Shown here piece after piece: positions 9,924-18,985 of a stretch of 64,000 nt of DNA. The translations under genes were made by a program, and so were the position numbers. Source of the DNA: Roseiarcus sp963806935 (GTDB lineage: Bacteria; Pseudomonadota; Alphaproteobacteria; Rhizobiales; Beijerinckiaceae); the NCBI GenBank assembly GCA_963806935.1, contig CAWEAT010000040.1:21711-85710 (forward strand). Reading direction: 5' to 3'. Within the stretch, counting starts at the first letter, position 1. The number at the start of each line of letters is the position of its first letter. The notes below the pieces were generated by a model, which saw only the letters and a list, made by a program, of their open reading frames with translations, did not search any database and had not been told where the DNA came from.

Positions 9924-10058
9924 TCAGGCTGAGAGCTTCTTGCGGCCGCGCGCGCGCCTGGCGGCGATCACCTTGCGGCCGCCGACCGTCGCCGAGCGGG
10001 CGCGAAAGCCATGACGGCGCTTGCGCACCAGCTTGCTGGGTTGATAGGTCCGCTTCAC
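9924..10058 (-). CDS. rpmH: 50S ribosomal protein L34
   Basis: This is a complete 44-residue L34: it starts MKRTYQPSKLVRKRRHGFRA and ends ARRARGRKKLSA, the expected very basic small subunit protein of the 50S particle. Translation starts at a GTG (10058); reading from any upstream in-frame start would add residues absent from the family. It is the first gene of the rpmH-rnpA-yidC-engB cluster. The promoter should lie in the 209 bases between this start and the gene at 10268. The replication origin lies near this cluster in some bacteria, but no dnaA or DnaA-box array is visible here. Confidence 0.96.
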   Translation of the reverse strand: MKRTYQPSKLVRKRRHGFRARSATVGGRKVIAARRARGRKKLSA

Positions 10059-10267
10059 GTCTGATCTCCGAATCCGTCGCGCGTCAGATGATCGCAGCGC
10101 GCCAACAATCGCCACGCGCAAAATCCAACCCGCCGCAACGGCCTTTCAGCCAAGCGGAGAAGCTGGAAATTGAATACGGCACTTGCCGCTTCAAGCCGCG
10201 GCTTATGCCGCGCGAGCCGCGGGAAGTCAATCGCGGCGCCCCGGATCGCGGCCTCTGGCGGCCGAAC

Positions 10268-10462
10268 TCACCTCTGGACGTTGAGCCGTTGCTCGCAGTC
10301 ATGTCGCCCCGAATCCAGGCAGTTCTGAAGTTTGCGCTGTTGATCCAGATAGTTGAACGCCCAGTAGCCGAGCGCGACGAGGACGACGACGGCGATCAGG
10401 GCGAAGAGATTGCCGCGCCCGGTCGCATTTGGCTCCCCGCCGCCGGACGGCGACCGGCTCAC
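10268..10462 (-). CDS. Small single-pass membrane protein of unknown function
   Basis: This 64-residue protein has one clear transmembrane helix (residues about 19-43, LFALIAVVVLVALGYWAFNYL), followed by a polar tail containing two cysteines (NCLDSGRHDCEQ). Its start overlaps the dxs stop by four bases (ATGA), indicating coupled translation with dxs. The tail would face the periplasm or cytoplasm depending on topology; the basic residues lie on both sides. No family could be recognised. Confidence 0.6.
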   Translation of the reverse strand: MSRSPSGGGEPNATGRGNLFALIAVVVLVALGYWAFNYLDQQRKLQNCLDSGRHDCEQRLNVQR

Positions 10463-12381
10463 GCAATCAGGCTCGACGGCCGACGATCGACGCCGCCGAG
10501 CGCAGCGATCGCCTTGGCGACGATCCCCTTCGCATCGAGGCCGGCGGCGGCGTACATGCGCTCGGGCTTGTCATGGTCGAGGAATTTGTCCGGCAGCGTC
10601 ATGGTGCGCACTTTGAGACCGTTGTCGAGCGCGCCCGCTTCGCTGAGCAAGGTCAGCACATGCGCGCCGAAGCCGCCCGGCCCGCCTTCCTCGATGGTGA
10701 TCAAGAGCTCGTGGTCAGCGGCGAGTTTGAGGACAAGCTCGCGGTCCAAGGGCTTGGCGAACCGGGCGTCGGCGACGGTGGTCGAGAGGCCACGCGCCGC
10801 GAGTTCGTCCGCCGCCTTGAGCGCTTCGCCGAGCCGCGCGCCGAGCGACAGGATCGCTATCCGCGTGCCGCCCTCGCGCACAATCCGCCCCTTGCCGATC
10901 GGCAGGGGCTCGCCGCGCTCCGGCATCTCGACGCCGACCCCTTCGCCGCGCGGATAGCGAATCGCGATCGGGCCCTCATCGTACGCCGCCGCGGTCGCGA
11001 CCATATGGACGAGCTCGGCCTCGTCTGACGCCGCCATCACCGTCATGTTCGGCAGGCAGGCGAGGTAGGCGATATCGAAAGCGCCGGCGTGGGTCGGGCC
11101 ATCGGCCCCGACTAACCCAGCGCGGTCGATGGCGAAGCGGACCGGCAGCTTCTGGATCGCCACGTCATGGACGACCTGATCGTAGGCGCGTTGCAGGAAG
11201 GTCGAATAGATCGCGCAGAACGGCTTGTAGCCCTCGGTCGCCAGGCCGGCCGCGAACGTCACCGCGTGCTGCTCGGCGATGCCGACGTCGAAAACGCGGT
11301 CGGGAAACTCGCGCTTCACCCGGTCGAGCCCGGTGCCGTCGGGCATGGCGGCGGTAATGGCGACGATTTTCTCGTCCCGGCGCGCTTCGGCGGTCAAAGC
11401 GTCGGCGAAAACCCTGGTGTAGGCGGGCGCGTTGGTCTTGGGCTTGGCCTGGGCGCCGGTAATGACGTCGAAGGCGGTGACGCCATGATATTTGTCGTGG
11501 GCGGCTTCGGCCGGGGGATAGCCCTTGCCCTTCTTCGTCACCACGTGCACGAGCACCGGACCGCCCTGCATGTCGCGCACATTCTTCAGGATCGGCAGCA
11601 GATGGTCGAGGTTGTGGCCATCGATCGGCCCAACGTAATAAAAGCCGAGCTCCTCGAACAAAGTCCCGCCGGTCCAGAAGCCGCGGCTGTATTCTTCGGT
11701 GCGCCTCGCCTTGTCGTAGAAGAACTTCGGCAGACGGCGCGCAAGCTGCTTGGCGGCGTCGCGCAGCGAGCGATAGGTCTGGCCGGAAACGAGGCGGGCG
11801 AGATAGGCCGACATCGCGCCGGTCGGCGGCGCAATCGACATGTCGTTGTCGTTGAGGATGACGATCAGCCGCGAGCCGAGCGCGCCGGCGTTGTTCATCG
11901 CCTCATAAGCCATTCCCGCCGACATCGCGCCGTCGCCGATCACAGCGACAACGTGATTGCGAGCATGCGACAGGTCGCGCGCGACCGCCATGCCAAGGCC
12001 GGCGGAGATCGAGGTCGAGGAATGGGCGGCGCCGAACGCGTCGTATTCGCTTTCCGCGCGCTTGGTGAAACCGGAGAGGCCGCCGCCCTGACGCAGAGTT
12101 CGGATCCGGTTGCGCCGTCCAGTCAAGATCTTGTGCGGATAAGCCTGATGGCCGACGTCCCAGACAATGCGATCGGCCGGCGTATCGAACACGTAGTGCA
12201 GCGCCACAGTCAGCTCGACCACGCCGAGGCCGGCCCCCAGATGCCCCCCCGTCACCGACACCGCGCTGATTGTCTCGGCGCGCAATTCGTCGGCGACCTG
12301 AGCGAGGTCGTTCTCGTCAAGCCTGCGCAGATCGGCAGGCGAGTTGATTTGATCCAGCAAGGACGTGAGAGGTTTCGTCAC
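10459..12381 (-). CDS. dxs: 1-deoxy-D-xylulose-5-phosphate synthase
   Basis: This is a 640-residue thiamine diphosphate enzyme that condenses pyruvate and glyceraldehyde 3-phosphate, the first step of the MEP isoprenoid pathway. The N-terminal domain shows GHQAYPHKILTGRR and the ThDP/Mg motif GDGAMSAGMAYEAMNN near residue 150. The transketolase-like pyrimidine domain includes VGIAEQHAVTFAAGLA, and the C-terminal domain ends with EEGGPGGFGAHV. The GTG at 12381 (MTKPLTSLLDQI) gives the normal family length. A longer frame to 12483 exists, but its extra 34 residues have no family character. It is co-translated with the small membrane protein downstream. Confidence 0.97.
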   Translation of the reverse strand: MTKPLTSLLDQINSPADLRRLDENDLAQVADELRAETISAVSVTGGHLGAGLGVVELTVALHYVFDTPADRIVWDVGHQAYPHKILTGRRNRIRTLRQGGGLSGFTKRAESEYDAFGAAHSSTSISAGLGMAVARDLSHARNHVVAVIGDGAMSAGMAYEAMNNAGALGSRLIVILNDNDMSIAPPTGAMSAYLARLVSGQTYRSLRDAAKQLARRLPKFFYDKARRTEEYSRGFWTGGTLFEELGFYYVGPIDGHNLDHLLPILKNVRDMQGGPVLVHVVTKKGKGYPPAEAAHDKYHGVTAFDVITGAQAKPKTNAPAYTRVFADALTAEARRDEKIVAITAAMPDGTGLDRVKREFPDRVFDVGIAEQHAVTFAAGLATEGYKPFCAIYSTFLQRAYDQVVHDVAIQKLPVRFAIDRAGLVGADGPTHAGAFDIAYLACLPNMTVMAASDEAELVHMVATAAAYDEGPIAIRYPRGEGVGVEMPERGEPLPIGKGRIVREGGTRIAILSLGARLGEALKAADELAARGLSTTVADARFAKPLDRELVLKLAADHELLITIEEGGPGGFGAHVLTLLSEAGALDNGLKVRTMTLPDKFLDHDKPERMYAAAGLDAKGIVAKAIAALGGVDRRPSSLIA

Positions 12382-12678
12382 TTTATCCCCAAAGGCGCGG
12401 CTGCGTTCGCTTGCATTTGGCCGCAAAGGAGGAGACCTACACCAAGTCAGAGGCTTGCCGCAATTGCGCCGGGCGCCGCACAAAGCAAAACGCCGAACCG
12501 GGGCGACCGTTCCGGGGGCTCCCGCGACCGGGTCGCCAAGCGCATATCCATCACGGCGCCGTATTATTCAGTGCGGTTGAGCCGCGTCCCCGCTGCCCTC
12601 CCTTGTGCGGGCGGGTCAGGGTGGCGGGTCGCGCCCACCGCCGAGGACTTAGGCACTCAAGGAGAATCGGACCGTACG
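12382..12678. other. Non-coding stretch upstream of dxs
   Basis: No credible gene is visible in either strand over these 297 bases. Many Hyphomicrobiales carry xseB directly upstream of dxs, but no xseB-like frame is present here. The dxs promoter and leader must lie here. A GGGGATAA precedes the dxs GTG, giving only a weak ribosome binding site. Confidence 0.5.
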
Positions 12679-14235
12679 TCAGGGATCAGACGGCGAGGCT
12701 CGACCCGCTTTCCGTAAATCCTGAATTGGCCCGCCGCTTAGTGGAAATCCTCCGACGGGCGGACCGGCGGGCGCCATCGCTTTCCGGATAACCGTGAGCA
12801 GAAGCAGGAGAATGCCCGCGCCGAGCCATGTATAGCCCTGGGCGAGGAAAGTCCTCTTGATCGCCTCGACCCAATTCGGCGGCGTATCCCGCGAGAACAG
12901 CTCAGGCGGCAGGGCCGCGTGAATTTCTGGCGCATCGAGCAATTGGCGCAGCCGGGTCGCATCGGAGTAGGGGATCTCGAACAGCCGAGCGCGGTCGAGA
13001 GAGGACGCATCGCCGGTGGCGAGGTACGAGCGCACGTTGTTCTCCTGGACCTCCGCCGTCTCGCGCCGCCATTCCATCGAGCCAGGCAGCGGGTGCGCCG
13101 GACGGACCAGCGACGTCGCGACGATGACCAGCCACACCCCGAGGGCGGCGGACCACCAGATCCTGCGCTTGCCGGCGGCGGCGCTCGATTCCACCAGCCA
13201 GAAGAAGCTTGTCATATTGACCGCCAGACCGATCAACAACGTGTCGAAGTAGCGGTTCTCGACCGGGATTAGCGCGCGCCCGGCAGCGAACGCGAAGAAT
13301 TGAGTCAGAACCCATCCGAACGCCGCCACGTTGAACCAACGCGGATCGTTCAAGGCAGGGCGATCGGAGATTGTGCGGATGCAGAACAGGACCGCCGGCG
13401 CCGCCATGAACACGGCAAAATTGGGATGGGCGGGCCAACTCGCCAATTCGACCACGGCCGACAGGAACTGTCTCACCGAATGCGCCCGGTAGACATCGGA
13501 TGACGGCGCATGAGGAATGACGCTCGCCAGCACTCCGGTCGCGACAGCGAGGGCGGCGATCCCGAGCCATTCCCGCCTGCCCCCTCTCCGACCGCAAGCC
13601 AGCTGCAGAAAATGCAGTCCCATCGCGGCGGCGAGCGTCAGTGCGCCCGAGGCCATGCAGAGGAACGATGCGAGGCCGAACACCGCTCCCGCCGCCCATC
13701 GCGGCGACCAGGCCTTGCTCTCGGCCATGAACCACAGGCTTGCGAACGAAAAAGCCAGCAACAGGTAAAAATGCGTGTTGAAACCGAGCAATATATTGTC
13801 GTAGCTCAACGGAAAGGCGTTGACCAAAGCGGATAAAGTCATTGCGGCCGTCGCCCAGGCTCCCCGAAGCGGGCGTGACAGCGCATAGCTGATCGCGACG
13901 ATCGTAGCGGCGTCGAGGATCGCGTTGGCGATCATTTGCAGGACGACGTCCCAATAGCCCGAGAGGTTGAAGATCCCCAAAGTGAGCAATCGGGTGAAGA
14001 AGATAACGTGCTCATTGTGAGCGCTAAACAAGTCTCGAGTCGTCAGCGCGCCGTCAAGATAGGGCTTCAATAGATTGGCGGCTTCGCCGTCCCACTCATC
14101 CGCGTAGGGAGTCGGGTTTCCGGCGTAATTGATCACGATCGCCCGAGAGCCGATGACGATAAGGAAGAGCGAAACGAGAAGCAGCGCCTCGCGTCGGTCA
14201 TCGAGGAATCGCAGAAATCGTTGTCCGGCGCTCAT
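12679..14235 (-). CDS. Polytopic membrane protein, possible GT-C-type glycosyltransferase
   Basis: This 518-residue protein has about eleven to thirteen hydrophobic segments. The first helix (LLVSLFLIVIGSRAIVI) is followed by a loop with NPTPYADEWDGEA, an acidic first-loop motif resembling GT-C glycosyltransferases that use polyprenyl-phosphate sugars. The loop before the last helix is long and polar (about 380-470). The start at 14235 has AGGATTTGGTG upstream and places the first helix 20 residues in; the longer frame begins with unlikely sequence. The catalytic role is inference; the fold and substrate are unproven. No glycan cluster surrounds it. Confidence 0.6.
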   Translation of the reverse strand: MSAGQRFLRFLDDRREALLLVSLFLIVIGSRAIVINYAGNPTPYADEWDGEAANLLKPYLDGALTTRDLFSAHNEHVIFFTRLLTLGIFNLSGYWDVVLQMIANAILDAATIVAISYALSRPLRGAWATAAMTLSALVNAFPLSYDNILLGFNTHFYLLLAFSFASLWFMAESKAWSPRWAAGAVFGLASFLCMASGALTLAAAMGLHFLQLACGRRGGRREWLGIAALAVATGVLASVIPHAPSSDVYRAHSVRQFLSAVVELASWPAHPNFAVFMAAPAVLFCIRTISDRPALNDPRWFNVAAFGWVLTQFFAFAAGRALIPVENRYFDTLLIGLAVNMTSFFWLVESSAAAGKRRIWWSAALGVWLVIVATSLVRPAHPLPGSMEWRRETAEVQENNVRSYLATGDASSLDRARLFEIPYSDATRLRQLLDAPEIHAALPPELFSRDTPPNWVEAIKRTFLAQGYTWLGAGILLLLLTVIRKAMAPAGPPVGGFPLSGGPIQDLRKAGRASPSDP

Positions 14236-14336
14236 CACCAAATCCTGGCAGGCTTCAGGCCCGCGCCTTGGACGCGCCCCCGTCAGGTCCGCCGGCGCTG
14301 CTTGCCATCGCTTGGCTCGTGCCGCAAGGTCGCACA

Positions 14337-15593
14337 ATGACCCGGTCGCCCGCCAATGCCATCGAAGTCGCCGGCGGCTACGCGCCCGACGGCCCCTATA
14401 GCTTCGCCCGGCTCGCCTTGTCGCTCCTGATCGCGACCCTGGTCGGGGCCGGCATGTGGGCCATCATCGTCGTCATGCCCGAGGCTCAGCATGACTTCGG
14501 CATCGACCGCTCGGCGGCCTCGCTCCCCTACACGGCGATGATGTGCACGCTCGCCTTCAGCACGATCGCGCTCGGACGCATGACGGATCGCCGCGGCATC
14601 GTGCTGCCCATGGTCCTTTCCGGCTCGAGCCTGGGTCTCGGCTTCATTGGCGCCGGATATGCGCCGAACCTTCTGGTGTTCTCGGCCGCGCACGTGCTGA
14701 TCGGCGTCGGCGCGGGGACCGGGTTCGGACCGATGATGGCGGATATTTCCCACTGGTTCGTCAAGCGGCGCGGTCTCGCGGTGGTCGTCGTCGCCTCCGG
14801 CAACTATCTCGCTGGCACGATCTGGCCGCTCCTGATGAGCTTCACGATGCCGCTCATCGGCTGGCGGGGAACCTACGCCGGCATCGGCGTCATCATCGCC
14901 GCAACCGTCCTGCCGCTCGCGCTCGCGATGCGCCGCCGGCCGCCGGACGAAGCGTATCACCAAGCCGAGGCGGCGACCGCGGCGGCGAGGGCCGACGTCG
15001 GCATAGCCCCGCGAACGCTGCTCATCCTCCTGGTTCTCGCCGGCTTTTCCTGCTGTGTGGCGATGTCGATGCCGCAGGTCCATCTCGTGGCCTATTGCGG
15101 CGACCTCGGCTACGGGGTCGCCCACGGCGCCGAAATGCTGTCCCTGATGATGGCGCTTGGCATCGTCTCACGCATCGGGTCCGGTTTCGTCGCCGACGCC
15201 ATCGGCGGCTCGGCGACGCTGATGATCGGCTCGTTCATGCAAGGGGTTGCGCTTGCGCTCTATCTTTACTTCGACGGGCTGACGTCGCTGTTCGTCGTCT
15301 CGGGGATTTTCGGCCTGTTCCAGGGCGGGATCGTGCCGATGTACGCGGTCATCTGCCGCGAGCTTCTGCCGCCCAGGCAGGCAGGCGCGGCGATTGGCCT
15401 CGTCGTCTCGGCGACCATCTTCGGCATGGCGTTCGGCGGTTACTTTTCAGGGGTCATTTTCGACCTTACGAGCTCCTACCGGATGGCGTTCCTGAATGGG
15501 CTCCTGTTCAACGTGTTCAATTTCGCCATCGTCGCCTGGCTCTTCTGGCGCAGGCAACGGCGAGCGCCGGCGCCCGCGCTCATTGCCGCCTGA
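14337..15593 (+). CDS. Major facilitator superfamily transporter
   Basis: This 418-residue inner membrane transporter has twelve predicted helices in two six-helix halves. The loop between helices 2 and 3 carries the MFS signature in the form GRMTDRRG. The central loop (RRRPPDEAYHQAEAATAAARAD) is short, and the second half repeats the pattern (GSGFVADAIGGS). It resembles the oxalate/formate-type and YbfB-like MFS groups, so a small organic anion is a possible substrate, but this is inference. The ATG at 14337 follows AAGG; the reading frame extends upstream without family sequence. It is divergent from the membrane protein gene at 14235. Confidence 0.85.
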   Translation: MTRSPANAIEVAGGYAPDGPYSFARLALSLLIATLVGAGMWAIIVVMPEAQHDFGIDRSAASLPYTAMMCTLAFSTIALGRMTDRRGIVLPMVLSGSSLGLGFIGAGYAPNLLVFSAAHVLIGVGAGTGFGPMMADISHWFVKRRGLAVVVVASGNYLAGTIWPLLMSFTMPLIGWRGTYAGIGVIIAATVLPLALAMRRRPPDEAYHQAEAATAAARADVGIAPRTLLILLVLAGFSCCVAMSMPQVHLVAYCGDLGYGVAHGAEMLSLMMALGIVSRIGSGFVADAIGGSATLMIGSFMQGVALALYLYFDGLTSLFVVSGIFGLFQGGIVPMYAVICRELLPPRQAGAAIGLVVSATIFGMAFGGYFSGVIFDLTSSYRMAFLNGLLFNVFNFAIVAWLFWRRQRRAPAPALIAA

Positions 15594-15902
15594 ATTTGGG
15601 TTTTCTTGGCCCCGGGGCCGTTTCGCGGCGAAGGTCGCGCCCGCGCCGGTTCGATTGTCTTGGGTTTGCTTGGATTCTCTCGTCCAATTCGAGACTTTTC
15701 AAAGGGTTGCGCGGCGTTTCAGCGGGAGACAATTTTTCTGCGCCCTTCGACCAGCGAGAGGCGGCGGTTCGGACGGCCCGCGGCCTGGGCGCGACGAAGG
15801 TCAGGACTGCTCATGAGGGCAGATTAAGCTGAATTCTGATTTTCAGCAAGGAGTTGTCGCGCCATCCGTGATTTCTCCCGACGCGGGACCCGCGGGAGGT
15901 GC
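15594..15902. other. Intergenic stretch between convergent genes
   Basis: These 309 bases separate the MFS gene and the convergent HNH nuclease gene. The short frames present have arginine-rich shadow composition. No clear hairpin with a T-run, repeat or RNA gene was seen. Confidence 0.5.
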
Positions 15903-16469
15903 TCACTCCTCCAGTTCGCTGTCCCAGTAAAGGTAGTCCATCCAGCTTTCGTGCAAATAATTGGGCGGGAACAGGCGCCCGTTCTGATGCAGGTCGTGCA
16001 CGCTCGGCTGGTAGGGCTTGGTCGCCGGCCACATGCGGGCGACGGCGGGCAGCATGTCGGCTTTCTTCAGGTTGCAGTCGGAGCAGGCGGCGACCACGTT
16101 CTCCCAGGTCGTGAAGCCGCCTTTGGAGCGCGGAACGACGTGGTCGAAGGTCAGGTCCTCGCGCTGGCCGCAATACTGGCAGGTGAAGCGATCGCGCAGG
16201 AACACATTGAACCGGGTGAAGGCGGGAAAGCGCGTCGGCTTGATATAGCTCTTGAGCGACACGACCGAGGGCAGGCGCATCTCGAAGCTCGGACTGCGCA
16301 CCAGCGTGTCGTACTCGGACAGGATGTTGACCCGGTCGAGGAACACCGCCTTGATCGCGTCCTGCCAGCACCAGATCGACAGCGGGTAATAGCTGAGCGG
16401 GCGGAAGTCCGCATTGAGAACCAGCGCCGGACAATTCCCGGGCGTCACTGACCGTAGATGCACCGTCAC
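15903..16469 (-). CDS. HNH endonuclease family protein
   Basis: This 188-residue protein has a C-terminal HNH nuclease module. A first zinc pair (CQYCG, near residue 96) is followed by the catalytic core DHVVPRSKGG near 108 and the second pair CSDCN near 128. The N-terminal 80 residues (ALVLNADFRPLSYYPLSIWCWQDAIKAVF) form a domain conserved in a group of chromosomally encoded HNH proteins of alphaproteobacteria whose function is unknown. There is no adjacent methylase, so a restriction role is not supported. It is monocistronic. Confidence 0.88.
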   Translation of the reverse strand: MTVHLRSVTPGNCPALVLNADFRPLSYYPLSIWCWQDAIKAVFLDRVNILSEYDTLVRSPSFEMRLPSVVSLKSYIKPTRFPAFTRFNVFLRDRFTCQYCGQREDLTFDHVVPRSKGGFTTWENVVAACSDCNLKKADMLPAVARMWPATKPYQPSVHDLHQNGRLFPPNYLHESWMDYLYWDSELEE

Positions 16470-16626
16470 AAAGACGCTCCGTGCCTCCGATTGTCCAACC
16501 CCGACCGGCGCTCAGGCCGACCGCGGCAACAGTCTACAGGGAGCGTGACGCGGTTGTGAAGGCGCCGGAATCCGGCGGATTCCGGGGCGCCGGCGCTTGC
16601 CTCGCCCCGCGGGCGAAGCGAATCGG

Positions 16627-17049
16627 TCAGCGGGCCGCTCGTTCGATCGCCTCCATGTCGGCGTCCGAGAGCCCGAAATGATGGCCGATCTCGTGGACGA
16701 GAACATGGGTGACGACATCGCCGAGCGAATCCTCGCCATCACACCAGAAGTCGAGCAACGGTCGGCGATAGAGCCATATCATGTTGGGCAATTCGCCCGT
16801 CTCCTCGCCCGCGCCGCGCTGGGCGAGCCCCCGGCCGCGAAACAGGCCGAGCAGGTCGAATTCGCTCTCGGCGCGCATGTCGTTGAGGGTCTCCTCATCT
16901 GGGAAATCGACCACCTGGATGACGAGGCCTTCGCTGAGGCGGCGAAACGAAGCGGGCAGCTGCTCGAACGCCGCCTGGGCGAGGGCGTCGATGTCCTCTG
17001 CCGTTGGGGCGCGCGCCGAGGCAAGGCGGCTCAGCGTCTCGGCGGTCAT
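16627..17049 (-). CDS. Metallopeptidase-like protein (MMP-like domain, DUF1025 group)
   Basis: This 140-residue protein has an HExxH zinc-binding motif, HEIGHH, at residues 119-124, set in the hydrophobic helix DVVTHVLVHEIGHHFGLSDADM. The upstream strand (LVIQVVDFPDEETL) and the NMIWLYRRPLLDF segment are typical of the minimal MMP-like family related to archaemetzincin folds. No signal peptide is present, so it is likely cytoplasmic; the substrate is unknown. Its start overlaps the stop of the cyclic-nucleotide-binding gene by four bases. That gene overlaps the response regulator, so the three form one coupled operon. Confidence 0.82.
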   Translation of the reverse strand: MTAETLSRLASARAPTAEDIDALAQAAFEQLPASFRRLSEGLVIQVVDFPDEETLNDMRAESEFDLLGLFRGRGLAQRGAGEETGELPNMIWLYRRPLLDFWCDGEDSLGDVVTHVLVHEIGHHFGLSDADMEAIERAAR

Positions 17050-17531
17050 TGCGCGGCCCTCGACCGCGGCGCGGCCGGGGCCTCGAACGACTTCGCTCGC
17101 GCCGCCTCGAGCCCGTCGATCAGGAGATGGGTTCGATGCGCGAGCTCGGCCCGGATCCGCTCCGCGCCCGCCGGGAATTCAGCCAGTACGCGCCGAAACG
17201 TCTCGCGCGGGATCCGCATGACCACCGCATCCTCGGCCGCTCGCGCGCCGACCCGGCGCTCAGTCTCTGCGTAGAGCGCGCTCTCGCCGATGAGAGCGCC
17301 GGCGCCGACGCGGCGCTCGCCTTTCGGTTCGCCCCCGTCCGCGAGCAATGCGATCGCGCCCGAATGGACGAAATAGCCGAAGTCCGCGGTCTCGCCAGCG
17401 AGGAAAAGCGTGTCGCCAGCTTTCAGGCGCCGCTTTTCCGAGGCGAAGGCGATGAGCTGCACCGCCTCGCGCGGAAGCAGGCTGAATGGGCGAGTGCGCG
17501 AGAGCCGTCCGACATCGTCGTCCAGCGTCAC
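17046..17531 (-). CDS. Cyclic nucleotide-binding domain protein (Crp/Fnr-type sensor without HTH)
   Basis: This 161-residue protein contains one cNMP-binding beta-roll (about 15-125). It includes RLKAGDTLFLAGETADFGYFV and a phosphate-binding cassette-like segment GALIGESALY followed by ERRVGARAAED. The C-terminal part is helical and too short for a Crp-type helix-turn-helix, so it is a sensor or protein-interaction partner rather than a DNA-binding regulator. The cassette has the GE-x-A core, but the arginine that contacts the nucleotide is not evident, so ligand binding is uncertain. It overlaps both neighbours by four bases. Confidence 0.82.
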   Translation of the reverse strand: MTLDDDVGRLSRTRPFSLLPREAVQLIAFASEKRRLKAGDTLFLAGETADFGYFVHSGAIALLADGGEPKGERRVGAGALIGESALYAETERRVGARAAEDAVVMRIPRETFRRVLAEFPAGAERIRAELAHRTHLLIDGLEAARAKSFEAPAAPRSRAAQ

Positions 17532-18241
17532 TCGGATCGCCCCCCCGCCGCCGCGCTCGCCATCAGCTTGTATCCGCCCGCTTCGGTCACGAGCAGCTGG
17601 GCTTCCGCCGGGTTGTGCTCGATCTTCTGGCGCAGCCGGTAAATATGGGTCTCGAGAGTATGCGTGGTCACGCTGGAATTATAGCCCCACACGTGCTTGA
17701 GCAGGGTCTCGCGGGCGACCGGCTGTTGCTCTGCGCGATGGAGGTAGCGAAGGATCGCGGCCTCTTTTTCGGTCAACCGCAATTTGACCCCTTGCGGGTC
17801 GACGAGGTTCTTCGAGGTCGGCCGAAACGTATACGGGCCGACCTGAAACTCGGCGTCCTCGCTCGCCTCGTATTGGCGAAGCTGGGAGCGGATTCGCGCG
17901 AGCAGCACAACGAACCGGAACGGCTTGCCGACGTAATCGTTGGCCCCGGAATCGAGGCCGACCACCGCATCGGCGTCCGAATCATGGGCGGTCAGAACGA
18001 TGATCGGGCGGCGATAGCCGTCGCGGCGCATCCGCTTGACCGCCTCGCGACCGTCAAGGTCGGGCAGCCCGACGTCCATGATGACGAGGTCCGGCGTCTC
18101 CGTCTCGACCGCGTGCAGCGCCGCTTCCGCCGTCTCGACCGCCTCGACCTGAAACTCGGGATGCAGCGCGAGCTGCTCGACCAGCGCCTGACGCAAGTCG
18201 GCGTCGTCATCCACGATCAGCAATCGCCGCGCTTGGGTCAT
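17528..18241 (-). CDS. OmpR/PhoB-type response regulator
   Basis: This is a 237-residue two-component regulator. Its receiver domain has an acidic pocket at D11-D13, the phospho-acceptor D56 in IMDVGLPDLDG, and K107 in GKPF. A C-terminal winged helix follows (about 135-230), with LTEKEAAILRYLHRA, the recognition helix region VTTHTLETHIYRLRQKIE and the final GGYKL wing. No histidine kinase is adjacent; it is instead the first gene of the overlapping unit with the cNMP-binding and metallopeptidase genes. The regulon is unknown. Confidence 0.92.
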   Translation of the reverse strand: MTQARRLLIVDDDADLRQALVEQLALHPEFQVEAVETAEAALHAVETETPDLVIMDVGLPDLDGREAVKRMRRDGYRRPIIVLTAHDSDADAVVGLDSGANDYVGKPFRFVVLLARIRSQLRQYEASEDAEFQVGPYTFRPTSKNLVDPQGVKLRLTEKEAAILRYLHRAEQQPVARETLLKHVWGYNSSVTTHTLETHIYRLRQKIEHNPAEAQLLVTEAGGYKLMASAAAGGRSE

Positions 18242-18706
18242 CAGCCTTACTTTATCGAGAGGATCGTCCGGCCGCTAGCGCAGGATTGCGGCAAGCGTAC
18301 GGCTGACGCCGCAGGATCGGGGCCGGGCCGGGAGCCGCGCGAAGGCCGAATCCGGGTCGCCTGGGCCCGTACCGGGGCCCCGGCCAGCGCCCAAGTCCGG
18401 GAGGAACGGGATCCACGCGGGCGAGGTCGGATCAAAGATGATGTCTTACATTTAACGACGATGCACCAGTGGCTTACCGGCGTATCCGAAGAAACTGCCG
18501 CAGGTACCTTGCGCTGCCGCCATCCGCCGCCGGGCGATCTCGTAGCGCGCGGAGAGCAACCACGACGGCCGTTACCCAGTTTCGCGCCCCTCGCGGCGGA
18601 AAAGCGAAAGCCCGCTCTTGCCATCGAGGGGATTCGACGGCATCTCAGTCCCTGTCACCGTCGTTCCGCCGGAGCGTGGCCCCCGGCGGCGATTCGAGGT
18701 CGGACC
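18242..18706. other. Long intergenic region between divergent genes
   Basis: These 465 bases lie between the response regulator start and the small exported protein at 18707. They must hold both promoters. Frames crossing the region are arginine-rich and look non-coding. An AT-richer patch around 18430-18460 (GATGATGTCTTACATTTAAC) is a plausible promoter zone, but no box could be assigned with confidence. Confidence 0.4.
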
Positions 18707-18973
18707 ATGGCAAATTTAAGATTCATCGCCGTCATCCTCCTTGCCGCGACGGCGGGCGCGGCGGCCTACGGGCAGGACAATGGCGGCGGTCTCGTCGCCC
18801 CGGAGATCAACAAGCCGGCGCCGGGACATTTGCTCGATCAGAACTACCTCACTTCGACCGGCGAGACCGTCGACCGGCCAGGCGCTTCGCAATCGGCAGG
18901 CCCGACGCCGCTCGACCGCGCCATCCAGCAGCAGGACAACAAGATCGACAACAGCATCTGCAACGGCTGTTGA
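18707..18973 (+). CDS. Small exported protein of unknown function
   Basis: This 88-residue predicted periplasmic protein starts with an N-terminal signal peptide (MANLRFIAVILLAATAGAAAYG, cleavage likely near residue 20-22). The mature part is polar and Asn/Gln-rich and ends NSICNGC, with two cysteines three residues apart. The ATG at 18707 has GAGGT seven bases upstream; the same frame extends far upstream, but only as antisense shadow of the response regulator. No family was recognised. It converges on the gene at 18986. Confidence 0.6.
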   Translation: MANLRFIAVILLAATAGAAAYGQDNGGGLVAPEINKPAPGHLLDQNYLTSTGETVDRPGASQSAGPTPLDRAIQQQDNKIDNSICNGC

Positions 18974-18985
18974 GGCGACGCGGCC

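Noticed and set aside
9851..10267. Replication origin near rpmH
   Set aside because: No dnaA, dnaN, gidA or parAB gene and no run of DnaA boxes is visible; in alphaproteobacteria the origin is often elsewhere.
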